Assembly: GCA_016744335.1 (NCBI GenBank)
Contig: JADGEO010000024.1
Location: forward strand, 1-57,418
DNA from: Anaerolineales bacterium
Lineage (GTDB): Bacteria; Chloroflexota; Anaerolineae; Anaerolineales; Villigracilaceae
Length of the DNA stretch: 57,418 nt
Reading direction: 5' to 3'
The notes under the pieces are model-generated. The model made no database searches. It had not been told where the DNA came from and saw nothing but the letters and a program-made list of their open reading frames with translations. Positions 16,996 through 26,075 of the stretch are shown piece after piece (position 1 is the first letter of the stretch; each line of letters starts with the position of its first letter). A program made the position numbers and the translations under genes.

Positions 16996-17718
16996 ATGAC
17001 CAATTTACTTTACCAAACGGATAGTTATCTTAAAGAATTTGATGCGGAAATCCTCCGCGTGGATTCTGAACCCCGAACTTTGGTGCTAGACCAAACAGCT
17101 TTCTACCCTGGCGGTGGGGGACAACCCTACGATTTGGGCTTGGTGCGCGTTGGTGGAACAGAATACCCAGTAATAAAAACTAAAAAGCGCGGCGCAGATG
17201 TGCTCCACTTTATCGGCGGGGATGCAGAGTTGCCCAAAGTTGGCGCAAGCGTGCATGGCGAAATTGACTGGGACCGCCGCTATAAACTTATGCGCACGCA
17301 CACAGCTATGCATATCCTTTGTGGTGTTGTTTTTCGAGATTATGGTGCCAGCGTGACCGGTGGGAATATGGATATGCTTAAGGGGCGCATGGATTTCGAG
17401 TTTGAAACCATGCGTAAAGAATTGGTCGCGGAGATAGAAGAGAATATCAATATTGAGGCGAAAAAAGAGTATGATGTAAAAGTGGCCATCTTGCCACGTG
17501 AAGAGGCTTTTCAGATTCCTGATTTGATTCGGACGAAGATTAATCTACTCCCTAAAGGAATTGATGAAATTCGTACCATCGAAATTGTTGGTTTGGACCT
17601 TCAAGCGGATGGGGGCACCCATGTTAAGAATACATCAGAAGTTGGCGAAATGCGTGTAACCAATTATAAATCGAAAGGGAAAATTAATAAGCGAATTTAT
17701 GTGGAGTTGCTTCGATAG
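16996..17718 (+). CDS. alanyl-tRNA editing protein (AlaX type)
   Basis: A 240-residue freestanding editing domain that deacylates Ser- or Gly-tRNA(Ala). The first zinc pair is HTAMH at residues 102-106 and the second is in ADGGTHV, His209. The CxxxH cysteine of AlaRS is Asp205 here, as in many bacterial AlaX proteins. The N-terminal GGGGQPYDLG motif is also typical. An AAAGGAG site precedes ATG 16996. It has its own start after the rpoD terminator. Confidence 0.9.
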   Translation: MTNLLYQTDSYLKEFDAEILRVDSEPRTLVLDQTAFYPGGGGQPYDLGLVRVGGTEYPVIKTKKRGADVLHFIGGDAELPKVGASVHGEIDWDRRYKLMRTHTAMHILCGVVFRDYGASVTGGNMDMLKGRMDFEFETMRKELVAEIEENINIEAKKEYDVKVAILPREEAFQIPDLIRTKINLLPKGIDEIRTIEIVGLDLQADGGTHVKNTSEVGEMRVTNYKSKGKINKRIYVELLR

Positions 17719-17781
17719 GTTTTTTGTACAACTAAACCCTTGCGCTAGCCGCAAGGCGGTGGAATCGCAGTAGGAGGTCGA

Positions 17782-18738
17782 ATGATGAAGTATCGAGAAT
17801 TGGGTTCTACGGGGATTAGAGTCTCTTCGCTTTGCTTGGGGACAATGCAGTTCGGTTGGACAGTAGATAAAGAGCAGTCTTTCAAAGTTTTATCTGCGGC
17901 TTATGAGGCGGGAATTAACTTTTTTGACACCGCAGATATTTACTCCCGCTGGGTAGAGGGGAATTCAGGCGGTGTTTCAGAGGAGATAATTGGTCACTGG
18001 TGGAAGCAAGCCCAAATCCCGCGTGAATCGCTTGTGATTGCGACTAAAGTGCGCGGAATAATGGGAAATCCGCCTACAGAGGGGCTGTCGAGAAAACGAA
18101 TCCTAAAAATGGTAGATGATTCTTTAGCACGCTTGCAAATTGATTATATTGATTTATATCAAGCACATTGGGCAGACGAAAAGGTCGAAATTGAAGAAAC
18201 TTTGCGCGCTTTTGATGATTTGATTAAGGCAGGGAAGGTGCGTGCGATTGGTTGTTCAAATTATTCAGCTTTGCAATTAACAGAGGCTTTGGATGTCTCC
18301 GAGAAGTTCGGCTTGGCGCGTTATGAGACACTTCAACCGCATTATAATTTGGTCCATCGTGGTGAATACGAGCATGAATTAGCAGAGATTTGCCGAGAGA
18401 AAAAGATAGGTGTAATTCCTTATAGTCCACTTGCGGCTGGTTTTTTAACGGGAAAGTATAGCCGAGACTTCAAGGCAAATTCAGTGCGCTCAGAGAGTGT
18501 GGCGGCGTATTATAATGAGAAGAATTGGCGTTTATTAGATGAGATGGGCAAAATTGCAACTGCGCACAATGCAACCGTAACACAGGTTGCGTTAGCTTGG
18601 CATTTGGCAGATGAGAGCATTAGCTCTCCGATAATTGGTGCAAACTCAGTTGCTCAACTTGAAGATAGTTTGATGGCGGTTGAGTTGGTTTTGTGCGAGG
18701 AGGAAAAGAATACGCTCGACAGATTTTCTGCATGGTAG
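17782..18738 (+). CDS. aldo/keto reductase
   Basis: A 318-residue NADPH-dependent reductase. The catalytic tetrad is visible as D49, Y54 (FDTADIYSRW), K89 (VIATKVRG) and H129 (DLYQAHWAD). The later GCSNYSALQL and IPYSPLAAGFLTGKY segments form the cofactor site. A perfect AGGAGG precedes ATG 17782. It is of the general AKR11/12-like type; the substrate cannot be inferred. Confidence 0.93.
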   Translation: MMKYRELGSTGIRVSSLCLGTMQFGWTVDKEQSFKVLSAAYEAGINFFDTADIYSRWVEGNSGGVSEEIIGHWWKQAQIPRESLVIATKVRGIMGNPPTEGLSRKRILKMVDDSLARLQIDYIDLYQAHWADEKVEIEETLRAFDDLIKAGKVRAIGCSNYSALQLTEALDVSEKFGLARYETLQPHYNLVHRGEYEHELAEICREKKIGVIPYSPLAAGFLTGKYSRDFKANSVRSESVAAYYNEKNWRLLDEMGKIATAHNATVTQVALAWHLADESISSPIIGANSVAQLEDSLMAVELVLCEEEKNTLDRFSAW

Positions 18739-18809
18739 ATAGATATAAAAATGTAATGTTGGGCGAAATATTTCAAGATATACTCGGAAGGTAATGATTG
18801 GAGATATAA

Positions 18810-19715
18810 ATGACTGCAAAAATAATCCTTAATCCATACTCTGCGCGTTGGCGTGCGCAAGAGCGTTTTCCTGAAGCTAGTTCTGCATTAAAAAATGCTG
18901 GGGTGGCGTTTGAAGTCGTACGTTCTGAAAAAGCAAATGACTGTGTTGATTTAGCTGAGCAGGCTGTAAAAGATGGCTTTTCTCCAATTATTGCCGCGGG
19001 GGGCGATGGAACAATTGGCGAAGTTGTGAATGGGATTGCGAAAGCAACGCCTAAAGGAGAAGATTTTTCAACTTTTGGCATTCTTCCTTTAGGCACAGCA
19101 AATGACTTGGTGCATAATTTAGGCTTACCTTTAGAATTAGGTGAGATGGCAAAAGTTATCGCCAGTGGTAAGACGCGTAAAATGGATTTGGGCGCAGTAA
19201 ATGGACGCTATTTTGCAAATAACACTGCGTTGGGTTTAGAGCCTTTAGTCACGGTTATTCAGGAAGGCATTGGGTGGTTAAAGGGAGTGCCGCGTTATTT
19301 ATATGCCGCTTTATCTGCTATACAGCAGGGTCCAAGTTGGCACGCTGAAATCAAATGGGATGAAGGTGAATATACCGGCGATGTTTCTCTAATTTCAGTT
19401 GGAAATGGAGCAGTTACAGGCGGGCTTTTTTATATGACGCCTCATGCCAATCTTTTTGATGGGAAATTAACTTTTTCTTTTGGCTATCGTGAATCTCGCT
19501 TGGGACTGTTGGCGACACTTCCTAAGCTAATGGATTCGGACGGGAAAGTTTTTGAAGAAAAAGAGTGGCTGTATGAAATTAATACAAAAAAACTTTCAGT
19601 GAAACTGATCGAAAGTTCGCCCGCTCATACAGATGGGGAGATTTTTAGCCATGAACTTTATGAAGCCAATTATGAGATTTTCCCCGCTTGTTTACCTGTT
19701 TTGGTGGGGGAATGA
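18810..19715 (+). CDS. diacylglycerol kinase-family lipid kinase
   Basis: A 301-residue DAGK_cat protein with the nucleotide motif AAGGDGTIGEVVNG (GGDGT at 64-68) and PLGTANDLVHNLGLP near 94-108; the NNTALGLEPLV segment follows. It phosphorylates diacylglycerol or a related lipid at the membrane, or could be a YegS-like kinase. GGAG precedes ATG 18810. A terminator follows at 19737-19772. Confidence 0.92.
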   Translation: MTAKIILNPYSARWRAQERFPEASSALKNAGVAFEVVRSEKANDCVDLAEQAVKDGFSPIIAAGGDGTIGEVVNGIAKATPKGEDFSTFGILPLGTANDLVHNLGLPLELGEMAKVIASGKTRKMDLGAVNGRYFANNTALGLEPLVTVIQEGIGWLKGVPRYLYAALSAIQQGPSWHAEIKWDEGEYTGDVSLISVGNGAVTGGLFYMTPHANLFDGKLTFSFGYRESRLGLLATLPKLMDSDGKVFEEKEWLYEINTKKLSVKLIESSPAHTDGEIFSHELYEANYEIFPACLPVLVGE

Positions 19716-19736
19716 GGCACAAAGGACGATTCTTTT

Positions 19737-19772
19737 AAGTGGACGGAATAAAAATGCTGTCCACTTTTTCTT
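19737..19772 (+). terminator. intrinsic terminator
   Basis: AAGTGGAC (19737-19744) pairs with GTCCACTT (19759-19766), then TTTCTTTT. Confidence 0.85.
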
Positions 19773-19841
19773 TTAAGCACTTTTCACCTTTTTGTTCTAT
19801 AATTACGTTTATGCGCATCCCCTTTACTATGGAATAATTAC

Positions 19842-21053
19842 TTGAAAAGAATACGCTCTTATCTCATTCTCTCTATAGCTCTTGTCCTCCTTATTGGCGT
19901 TCTCCTTGCGGGGAACTACGCCCTCAGCCCGCGTCTTCCCGATGGAGAAGATTTCCTCGTTCGGTGGATGGGGGCGCGTGCATTTCTCTTTGACCAAGAA
20001 AACCCCTATATCGAAGAATCTGCTATCGAAGTTCAGAAAGAAATTTATGGGCATCCGGCTGAGAAAGACGAATACCCCTACAGATTAGATACACCTTTTT
20101 ATATACTCGTTTTTTATTTTCCCTTTGCTTTCATTGAAAACTTCGCCCTCGCTCGCTCACTCTGGATGAGCTTTGCTGAAATTGCCCTTTTTGGTGTGGG
20201 GTTTTTGAGTATTCATTTGGCAAAATGGAAAATTTCTCGGTTAAATCTAGCACTTTTTTTTATTGCACTTTTTCTTAGTTTTTATGGATTTTATCCTCTC
20301 CTTATTGCTAGTGGTGTAATTTTCAAAGCTCTTTTTCTTCTTTTAGCACTATTTGCTCTTCAAGAAAAATGGGATGAAGCACTCGCGGTTCTGCTTGTTT
20401 TTGGCATAACCTATTTAGAGAGTGGGGGCTTAGTATTTATCTTGATTTTTTTCACCCTCATCACCTCTCGCCAATGGCGTGTTTTTTCTTTAATGGGTAT
20501 GAGTATCATTGCCCTTGTAGGATTTTCGCTCATTATTTACCCCAATTGGCTCCTTCCTTTTGCAGGTGCTGTTCTTGCCAACCTGCGCGCTACACAGGGA
20601 ATATTTTTTAGCGAAACCCTTCAAATTTGGCTTCCAGACAGAGGTGATTTGATAGCCCAAATAATTAAATGGGTGGCTATATTAATACTTATTTTAGAGT
20701 GGTTTAACGTTCGCGGGCGTTCGGGACAACATCTTTTTTGGGTGGCAGGGCTTAGCCTCGCTATTACGCCTTTTCTTGGGCTTCACATTACCCCAGATAT
20801 TTATCCGTTTTTTTTCTTTCCTCTTGCCTTAGTTTTCAAAACGGCGCAAGATCGCTGGGGGGGCAAAAAATGGAGCATATCACTTGCGCTAATTCTACTG
20901 ACCACCTCGTGGGTGATTTATTTACGAGTCGCTCATGCTCCCGAAATTCTGCCTTACCTTCTTCCCCTTTTGCTCATTTTTGCCCTCTACTGGATACGCT
21001 GGTGGATTATCCGCCCGCCGCGCATGTGGGCAGATAAGGTGATGAAAAAATAG
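19842..21053 (+). CDS. GT87/DUF2029-like polytopic membrane protein
   Basis: A 403-residue protein with about 10 TM helices. After TM1 the conserved-looking GEDFLVRWMGARAFLFDQENPY segment resembles the first extracytoplasmic loop of GT87 polyprenyl-phosphate mannosyltransferases, which extend cell-wall glycans. The start is a TTG at 19842 without a strong ribosome site. A TATAAT lies at 19798-19803 and a tiny ATG ORF of 8 codons precedes the TTG. Function assignment is tentative. Confidence 0.6.
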   Translation: MKRIRSYLILSIALVLLIGVLLAGNYALSPRLPDGEDFLVRWMGARAFLFDQENPYIEESAIEVQKEIYGHPAEKDEYPYRLDTPFYILVFYFPFAFIENFALARSLWMSFAEIALFGVGFLSIHLAKWKISRLNLALFFIALFLSFYGFYPLLIASGVIFKALFLLLALFALQEKWDEALAVLLVFGITYLESGGLVFILIFFTLITSRQWRVFSLMGMSIIALVGFSLIIYPNWLLPFAGAVLANLRATQGIFFSETLQIWLPDRGDLIAQIIKWVAILILILEWFNVRGRSGQHLFWVAGLSLAITPFLGLHITPDIYPFFFFPLALVFKTAQDRWGGKKWSISLALILLTTSWVIYLRVAHAPEILPYLLPLLLIFALYWIRWWIIRPPRMWADKVMKK

Positions 21054-21228
21054 TTTGGGGATATGGGATGGGGGCAAGCGTACTTGTTTTGGCTGGAGTG
21101 CTGAAGCCCCAAGCATTTGTATGGCGTAAACCGTATGTTCGTTTAGGCTAGAAAAAAGCTCGTTCTTTACACTTAAGTTTGGGTCACGCGCGTCTCAGAT
21201 TTCCTTATCGCTAAGAAAACTCTCCCTA

Positions 21229-21258
21229 TTGACAGAAATAGAACAATTGTTCTATAAT
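21229..21258 (+). promoter_or_regulatory. near-consensus promoter with LexA-like palindrome
   Basis: TTGACA (21229-21234), 18-base spacer, TATAAT (21253-21258). A perfect 18-bp palindrome, ATAGAACAATTGTTCTAT (21238-21255), fills the spacer and enters the -10. Its core GAAC-N4-GTTC is the Gram-positive-type LexA box. Repressor binding here would block RNA polymerase. Confidence 0.7.
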
Positions 21259-21293
21259 GTGCTTGTCTATCCATTTGGCATAAGGAGATTGAA

Positions 21294-21974
21294 ATGAAAA
21301 AGAACTTTAAACTTTTTGGAGGGTACACCTTAGAGCGTGGTGCAGCATGGGGGCTTATGATTATCGGTGCGTTACTTGCATTTGAGATTTTCAACTTTAG
21401 CTCAACAGCTTTCGCACTAGAAGATATGCTTGGTGATTTACGCTTTTTAGGCATTCGCTGGGCAACAATTTTGGCAATTGCCTTTTGTGGCATAGATTTT
21501 GCTGGTGTTGCCCGTCTCTTTACCCCAGAACAGGGGGCTGACGAACCAGCAGAAGTCTGGTATCTTTTTGGGGCGTGGATTTTAGCCGCATTGATGAATG
21601 CCATGCTTACGTGGTGGGGCGTTTCTATGGCTATCGCTCAGAACGGGAGCGTGGGTAGTGCGGTTGTTAGCTCTGAAACAATGACGAAAGTAGTCCCTAT
21701 TTTTGTTGCGGTTATGGTTTGGCTAATCCGTGTTCTAATTATTGGCACCTTTTCTCTTGCAGGGGATCGTTTATTTAGCCAAGATACACAAAAAAGAACA
21801 TACGCAAAGAGCAAAAGAACAGCTCCTAAGCGTAGTCCTTACAAAAAGCCAACCAGCCGCCCGCCTACGTCTAAGCCGCTTCATTCACCAGCAAGTTTTA
21901 GTGCAGATCCGACCTACCATAATCTTTCTGCTTCGGGTGCACGCACCAAGCAAGGAGATGAGCGCAGGTTTTAG
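21294..21974 (+). CDS. four-TM membrane protein with basic C-terminal tail
   Basis: A 226-residue protein I do not recognise. It has four hydrophobic segments (about residues 15-38, 48-70, 86-108, 130-152) and then a Lys/Arg/Pro/Ser-rich tail of about 70 residues (KRTAPKRSPYKKPTSRP), probably cytoplasmic and able to bind nucleic acid or acidic protein. AAGGAG precedes ATG 21294. It is the first gene behind the GAACN4GTTC promoter, and the transglycosylase gene starts 25 bases later. The basic tail and the neighbour's acidic N-terminus suggest the two proteins could interact. Confidence 0.7.
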   Translation: MKKNFKLFGGYTLERGAAWGLMIIGALLAFEIFNFSSTAFALEDMLGDLRFLGIRWATILAIAFCGIDFAGVARLFTPEQGADEPAEVWYLFGAWILAALMNAMLTWWGVSMAIAQNGSVGSAVVSSETMTKVVPIFVAVMVWLIRVLIIGTFSLAGDRLFSQDTQKRTYAKSKRTAPKRSPYKKPTSRPPTSKPLHSPASFSADPTYHNLSASGARTKQGDERRF

Positions 21975-21999
21975 TTGAGAGAGTCTTTGTTGGAGATAG

Positions 22000-22875
22000 G
22001 TGAGAAGAATCCGCACCCTTGAAAGGAATGGGTTCTTCTCAATGCTATTATTTATTTTTGATAGAGTCTATGATGTGAAATATATGTACGATGATGAGTA
22101 TTATGAGGAATACGATGATTTTGTTGAGGAGGGCTTCGAGGGGGAGTATGTAGAAGAGGACGAATACTATTATCCTGAATATGACTACGATGAAGAAGTA
22201 GATGAAGTTGGACCAGAGGAGTACGACTATGATTATGACTCCCCCTCACTTTCTCCTATCTCTTTGCTTCCGATACTTTTAGTTTTTACGGTTGGTATTT
22301 TCTTTCTTTTTTCGTTAAGCAACTCAAAGGAATCTGCTAGTGCGGGCGGTGAGACAGATTCTGATAGTGGACGCTATGCTTTGCACCCTGGCATTTCTCC
22401 ATTATTTACGCCCGAAGTCCATTATTGGGGAGATAAAATTATGGTCTGGGCATCTGAAGCGAGTTTAGACCCAAATCTCATAGCGACTGTGATGCAAATA
22501 GAATCGTGTGGAGACCCGCGTGCTACCTCTAGTGCAGGTGCGATGGGGCTTTTTCAGGTGATGCCTTTTCATTTTAAGAGCGGGGAAAATCCTTATCTCC
22601 CTGATACGAATGCTTTACGCGGGCTTGGTTATCTTAACCAATCATTAAAAGCGGCTAATGGGAATGAACGCCTTGCTTTGGCAGGCTATAACGGTGGGAT
22701 TAGCGTTATTGCTAAAAGTGAGTATTATTGGGCAAATGAGACCCAACGCTATGCCTATTGGGGAGGTGGTATTTACACAGATGCGTTGCAGGGAGCCTCA
22801 CAAAGCGCGCGCTTAGATGAATGGCTGGCGCATGGTGGAACTAGTTTATGTGCGCAAGCGCGGAGCAACCAGTGA
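22000..22875 (+). CDS. membrane-anchored lytic transglycosylase with acidic Tyr-rich N-terminus
   Basis: A 291-residue protein. Residues about 29-80 are dominated by Asp, Glu and Tyr; a TM helix (about 84-105, SLLPILLVFTVGIFFLF) follows; then comes an SLT domain with catalytic Glu in MQIESCGDPRAT, the GAMGLFQVMP block and ALAGYNGG. It would cleave peptidoglycan outside the membrane. The start is uncertain: GTG 22000 has GGAG nearby, while ATG 22042 or 22084 would begin closer to the acidic tract. It probably forms an operon with the membrane protein upstream. Confidence 0.82.
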   Translation: MRRIRTLERNGFFSMLLFIFDRVYDVKYMYDDEYYEEYDDFVEEGFEGEYVEEDEYYYPEYDYDEEVDEVGPEEYDYDYDSPSLSPISLLPILLVFTVGIFFLFSLSNSKESASAGGETDSDSGRYALHPGISPLFTPEVHYWGDKIMVWASEASLDPNLIATVMQIESCGDPRATSSAGAMGLFQVMPFHFKSGENPYLPDTNALRGLGYLNQSLKAANGNERLALAGYNGGISVIAKSEYYWANETQRYAYWGGGIYTDALQGASQSARLDEWLAHGGTSLCAQARSNQ

Positions 22876-23018
22876 GCTTGGTTTACTGATTTGCTGTTCT
22901 ACTGGTTTACTGGGTAATGGTAAACTTTGACTGATATGAAAAGGGGAGATGTCCGAAGGACAGAGGGAGCAAGCGTCAGGAAATTTTAGCCGCTACCGTT
23001 TCTTGAGCCACTGATTTA

Positions 23019-24386
23019 TTAGCCCACAATCGCAGGCAATAAAATCTCAAAAAACGTCCCCTCTCCTTCTTCGCTTTCAACAGTAATTTCCCCTTCGTGA
23101 TTTCTTACAATCCAATAAGCTATAGAAAGTCCTAGCCCAAAACCCGCAGATTTTGAACGTGTGCGTGATTTTTCGGCACGATAAAAACGCTCGAAGATAT
23201 GTGATAAGTCTTCGGCTGGAATTCCTGGTCCTGTATCGCTAATGGTGAGACGTGCTTTTTTGCCGACTTTGGATAATCCCAGCGTAATTTCGCCACCTTC
23301 TGGCGTATATTGAATGGCGTTTGAGACTAAATTAAGCAAAACTTGTTTTAGTTTATCTCTATCACCCAAAACTTGGATTTGGTCAATTTCTTCTAATTTC
23401 AGGCTCACTTTATCGCCCGCCAAAACGTGCATCTCTTGTAGCACTTCAAAGACAAGGCTGTCTAATTCTAATGGGTCTTTTTGAAGGGGGAGTTTTCCTG
23501 TTTCGGCTTGAGCGAGTAATAATAAATCGCCTACGAGACGGGTTAAGCGGTTGGTTTCCTCATCAATGCTCAGTAGCGTTTCTTTGTCAACTGTATTCAT
23601 GCGGCGCATTAACCCCAGATTGCCTTTGATAACAGTCAAGGGTGTGCGGAGTTCGTGGCTCACATCGGCTAAAAAGCGTTGCTGGGAGGTGAAGATTCTT
23701 TCTAGCCTTTCAAGTGTTTTGTTGAAGGTTAATACAAGTTGACCTACTTCATCGTTTGGTAAATTGTTGTAGGGAATGCGCCGCGAGAGGTCATCGGCTC
23801 GGTTAATTTGCTCGGCTGTTTCTACTACGCTATCGAGGGGGGCAAGAGAACGTTCGATGGTTAGCCAGGAGCCTAATGTAGCGACTATGATGGCAAAAAG
23901 TGCCGTCATTACGAGAATATAGAGTAAATCTTGTTTTAGCACATCTATTAGTGTTAAACTGGTGGCTACTTGCATTGTTCCCGCCGCACGCCCGCCCACA
24001 GCAAGAGGTAAGCTCAATACACGCATGTTTACGGCGTGGTAGTCTACATTTTCATAGTTTGAGCTGGTCGCCATTAATCCGTTGATGTCTAGCGCATCCG
24101 AAAACTCGTCCTTGTCAAGCGAGGAAGAAATGAGCCTGCCTTCTTTGTCCCAAACTTGTATGTGAACGTTGCGTGCTATATTAAGCGGGGGGAGGTGCAG
24201 AACCGTTAGTTCGCCCACAGAATCGACACGCGCCACTGCCAAAATTTCTTTTGCAGTGGTGTCGAGTAGGTCGTCAATTTGCCCGATGAGGGTGACATTA
24301 ACAAGGGCATAAATTGCCACACCAAAGAGAAGAAAAACGCCTCCTAAAAGTGTGGAGTAGAGTAGAGTAAGCCTAGCGCGTAGCAT
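23019..24386 (-). CDS. HAMP-containing sensor histidine kinase
   Basis: A 455-residue sensor: TM1 at 9-31, an extracytoplasmic domain of about 120 residues, TM2 at 153-175, HAMP (177-230), HisKA with H244 in DVSHELRTPLT, and an ATPase domain with LLNLVSNAIQYTPEGG, DTGPGIP and FGLGLSIA. It is the partner of the OmpR-type regulator upstream on the same strand. A 66-base palindromic element lies between them, just before this start, leaving only a weak ribosome site. Confidence 0.95.
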   Translation of the reverse strand: MLRARLTLLYSTLLGGVFLLFGVAIYALVNVTLIGQIDDLLDTTAKEILAVARVDSVGELTVLHLPPLNIARNVHIQVWDKEGRLISSSLDKDEFSDALDINGLMATSSNYENVDYHAVNMRVLSLPLAVGGRAAGTMQVATSLTLIDVLKQDLLYILVMTALFAIIVATLGSWLTIERSLAPLDSVVETAEQINRADDLSRRIPYNNLPNDEVGQLVLTFNKTLERLERIFTSQQRFLADVSHELRTPLTVIKGNLGLMRRMNTVDKETLLSIDEETNRLTRLVGDLLLLAQAETGKLPLQKDPLELDSLVFEVLQEMHVLAGDKVSLKLEEIDQIQVLGDRDKLKQVLLNLVSNAIQYTPEGGEITLGLSKVGKKARLTISDTGPGIPAEDLSHIFERFYRAEKSRTRSKSAGFGLGLSIAYWIVRNHEGEITVESEEGEGTFFEILLPAIVG

Positions 24387-24395
24387 GGTTATCTA

Positions 24396-24461
24396 CCACG
24401 AAGTGCACAAAGGAGCACAAAGAAAAAAGTTTTTTCTTTGTGTTTCCTTGTGCCTTTGTGG
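24396..24461. repeat. 66-base palindrome between regulator and kinase genes
   Basis: CCACGAAGTGCACAAAGGAG-like left arm and a CTTTGTGTTTCCTTGTGC...TTTGTGG right arm form a long imperfect stem in the shared mRNA. It is of the CAAAG/CTTTG class seen at 10583-10650. Confidence 0.7.
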
Positions 24462-24469
24462 TGAAAAAA

Positions 24470-25147
24470 TTAGGGGGTCTCTCGCAAAACGTAGCCAACA
24501 CCGCGCACTGTTTGAATTAAGCGCACTTCGCCCCCATCTTCTAGTTTTTGGCGTAAGTAGCGGATATACACCTCAAGCACATTGCTCTGACCACCAAAAT
24601 CATAGCCCCAAACGCGATCAAAAATCATCTCGCGGGTTAAAACTTGGCGCGGATGGCGCATAAAAAGGTCTAATAACTCATATTCTTTGGCGGTTAGCGT
24701 GATAAGCCGTTCTTCGCGTGAAGCTTGCCGTGAGCCAGTATCTAGCTTTAGGTCAGAAAACTCCATAATGGGAATACGTTTAGTCTGCGTGCGCCGCAAG
24801 AGAGCACGAATTCGCGCTAAAAGCTCATCGAGATTAAAAGGTTTTACCAAATAATCATCTGCGCCTGCGTCTAAACCTTGAATACGATCTTGTACCGTAT
24901 CTTTTGCGGTTAGCATTAAAATTGGCACTTCGCTGCCTGTGCGTAAGCGGTGGCAAACTTCCAAGCCGTCCATGCCAGGCAACATCCAATCTAATACCAC
25001 CAAATCGGGGTGATTGTCTCGTGCCACCATCAGCCCACTGCGTCCATCAGTGGCCGTATCTACGAGATAGCCTTCGTACGCCAGCCCACGGCGCAACATT
25101 TTCAAAATTGCGGGGTCATCTTCAATTATTAAAATTCTTTCGCTCAT
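24470..25147 (-). CDS. OmpR/PhoB-type response regulator
   Basis: A 225-residue regulator: receiver with DD near residues 10-11, D53 in [11 protein letters not shown], conserved T and K (LTAKDT, LVKPF), then a winged-helix DNA-binding domain with [15 protein letters not shown] and [16 protein letters not shown]. The start at 25147 has CGGAGATATT before it; the longer frame at 25189 is unlikely. OmpR-type regulators bind direct repeats spaced about one helical turn, so it is one candidate for the ATGACC repeats at 95 and 5928. Confidence 0.95.
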   Translation of the reverse strand: MSERILIIEDDPAILKMLRRGLAYEGYLVDTATDGRSGLMVARDNHPDLVVLDWMLPGMDGLEVCHRLRTGSEVPILMLTAKDTVQDRIQGLDAGADDYLVKPFNLDELLARIRALLRRTQTKRIPIMEFSDLKLDTGSRQASREERLITLTAKEYELLDLFMRHPRQVLTREMIFDRVWGYDFGGQSNVLEVYIRYLRQKLEDGGEVRLIQTVRGVGYVLRETP

Positions 25148-25172
25148 AATATCTCCGGTACGGTATAACTTT

Positions 25173-25266
25173 TTGAACACGGATTTCACGGATCACACGG
25201 AGTTGTATTCTGATTTTATGGTGAAAACAAAAAAGTTTTTTCCGTAAAATCTGTATTCTCCGTGTT
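25173..25266. repeat. intergenic palindrome (ACGGATTTCACGGAT type)
   Basis: GAACACGGATTTCACGGATC on the left is mirrored by CCGTAAAATCTGTATTCTCCGTGTTC on the right (written here in part), around a central A/T-rich loop. It is a repeated intergenic type. Confidence 0.6.
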
Positions 25267-25316
25267 CAGAAAAACAAATCCAACAAAACTATACCATCTT
25301 TTGGTAAAATCTAGGT

Positions 25317-25913
25317 ATGCAAAGCAAATATATTTTTGATTTTCTCATTGCCTTAATTGGGATGATTATACTCGCTCCCCTCTTACTTTTCATCTCTTTT
25401 TTTGTGTTAATTTTTCATGGGATGCCGATTCTTTTTAAACAAGAGAGACCGGGCTATAAAGGCGAGCCTTTTTTCATCTATAAATTTAGGACGATGAATA
25501 ACCGCCACGCGCGTGATGGACACTTGCTCGCAGACGGTGAACGGATTACGCGCTTTGGGCGTTTTCTGCGCACCACCAGCTTAGACGAGTTGCCCGAACT
25601 CCTCAACATTTTACGCGGTGATATGAGCTTGGTGGGACCTCGCCCGCTTCTTATGCAATATCTTCCCCTTTATAACGAAGAACAAATGCGCAGGCATGAT
25701 ATGCGCCCCGGCATCACGGGCTGGGCACAAATTAACGGGCGTAATAATATCTCATGGGAAGAGAAATTTGATTTGGATTTATGGTATATAGATAATTGGT
25801 CTTTTTGGCTTGATATAAAAATACTTTGGTTAACTTTTGCAAAAGTATTCAAGCGCGAAGATATTAGTATGGATGGGGAAGCGACTACGACTTTTTTTGA
25901 GGGGAATGGGTGA
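25317..25913 (+). CDS. undecaprenyl-phosphate sugar transferase (WcaJ/EpsL-like, short form)
   Basis: A 198-residue initiating glycosyltransferase that moves a sugar-phosphate onto undecaprenyl phosphate. Only the conserved C-terminal catalytic domain is present: one N-terminal TM, then FKQERPGYKGEPFFIYKFRTM, TSLDELPELLNILRGDMSLVGPRPL and MRPGITGWAQINGRN. No exopolysaccharide cluster surrounds it. The ATG at 25317 follows a TAAAAT -10-like box closely, so the transcript may have almost no leader. Confidence 0.92.
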   Translation: MQSKYIFDFLIALIGMIILAPLLLFISFFVLIFHGMPILFKQERPGYKGEPFFIYKFRTMNNRHARDGHLLADGERITRFGRFLRTTSLDELPELLNILRGDMSLVGPRPLLMQYLPLYNEEQMRRHDMRPGITGWAQINGRNNISWEEKFDLDLWYIDNWSFWLDIKILWLTFAKVFKREDISMDGEATTTFFEGNG

Positions 25914-26006
25914 GGGGAAAATTAAAAGTTCATTAAGCAGACCCAAGTTCAAAACATATATGCTGAGGCTGTCGAAGCACGCGTGCCCCGCTCCTTCCAA
26001 ATAAAA

Positions 26007-26040
26007 AAAGGGCGACTGCATTAACGCAGTCGCCCTTTCT
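26007..26040. terminator. bidirectional intrinsic terminator
   Basis: AAAGGGCGACTGC (26007-26019) pairs with GCAGTCGCCCTTT (26026-26038), between the convergent sugar transferase and RNase J genes. Confidence 0.9.
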
Positions 26041-26075
26041 GATTCCAGTTTCCTGTTTCCTTGATTTACTAATTC

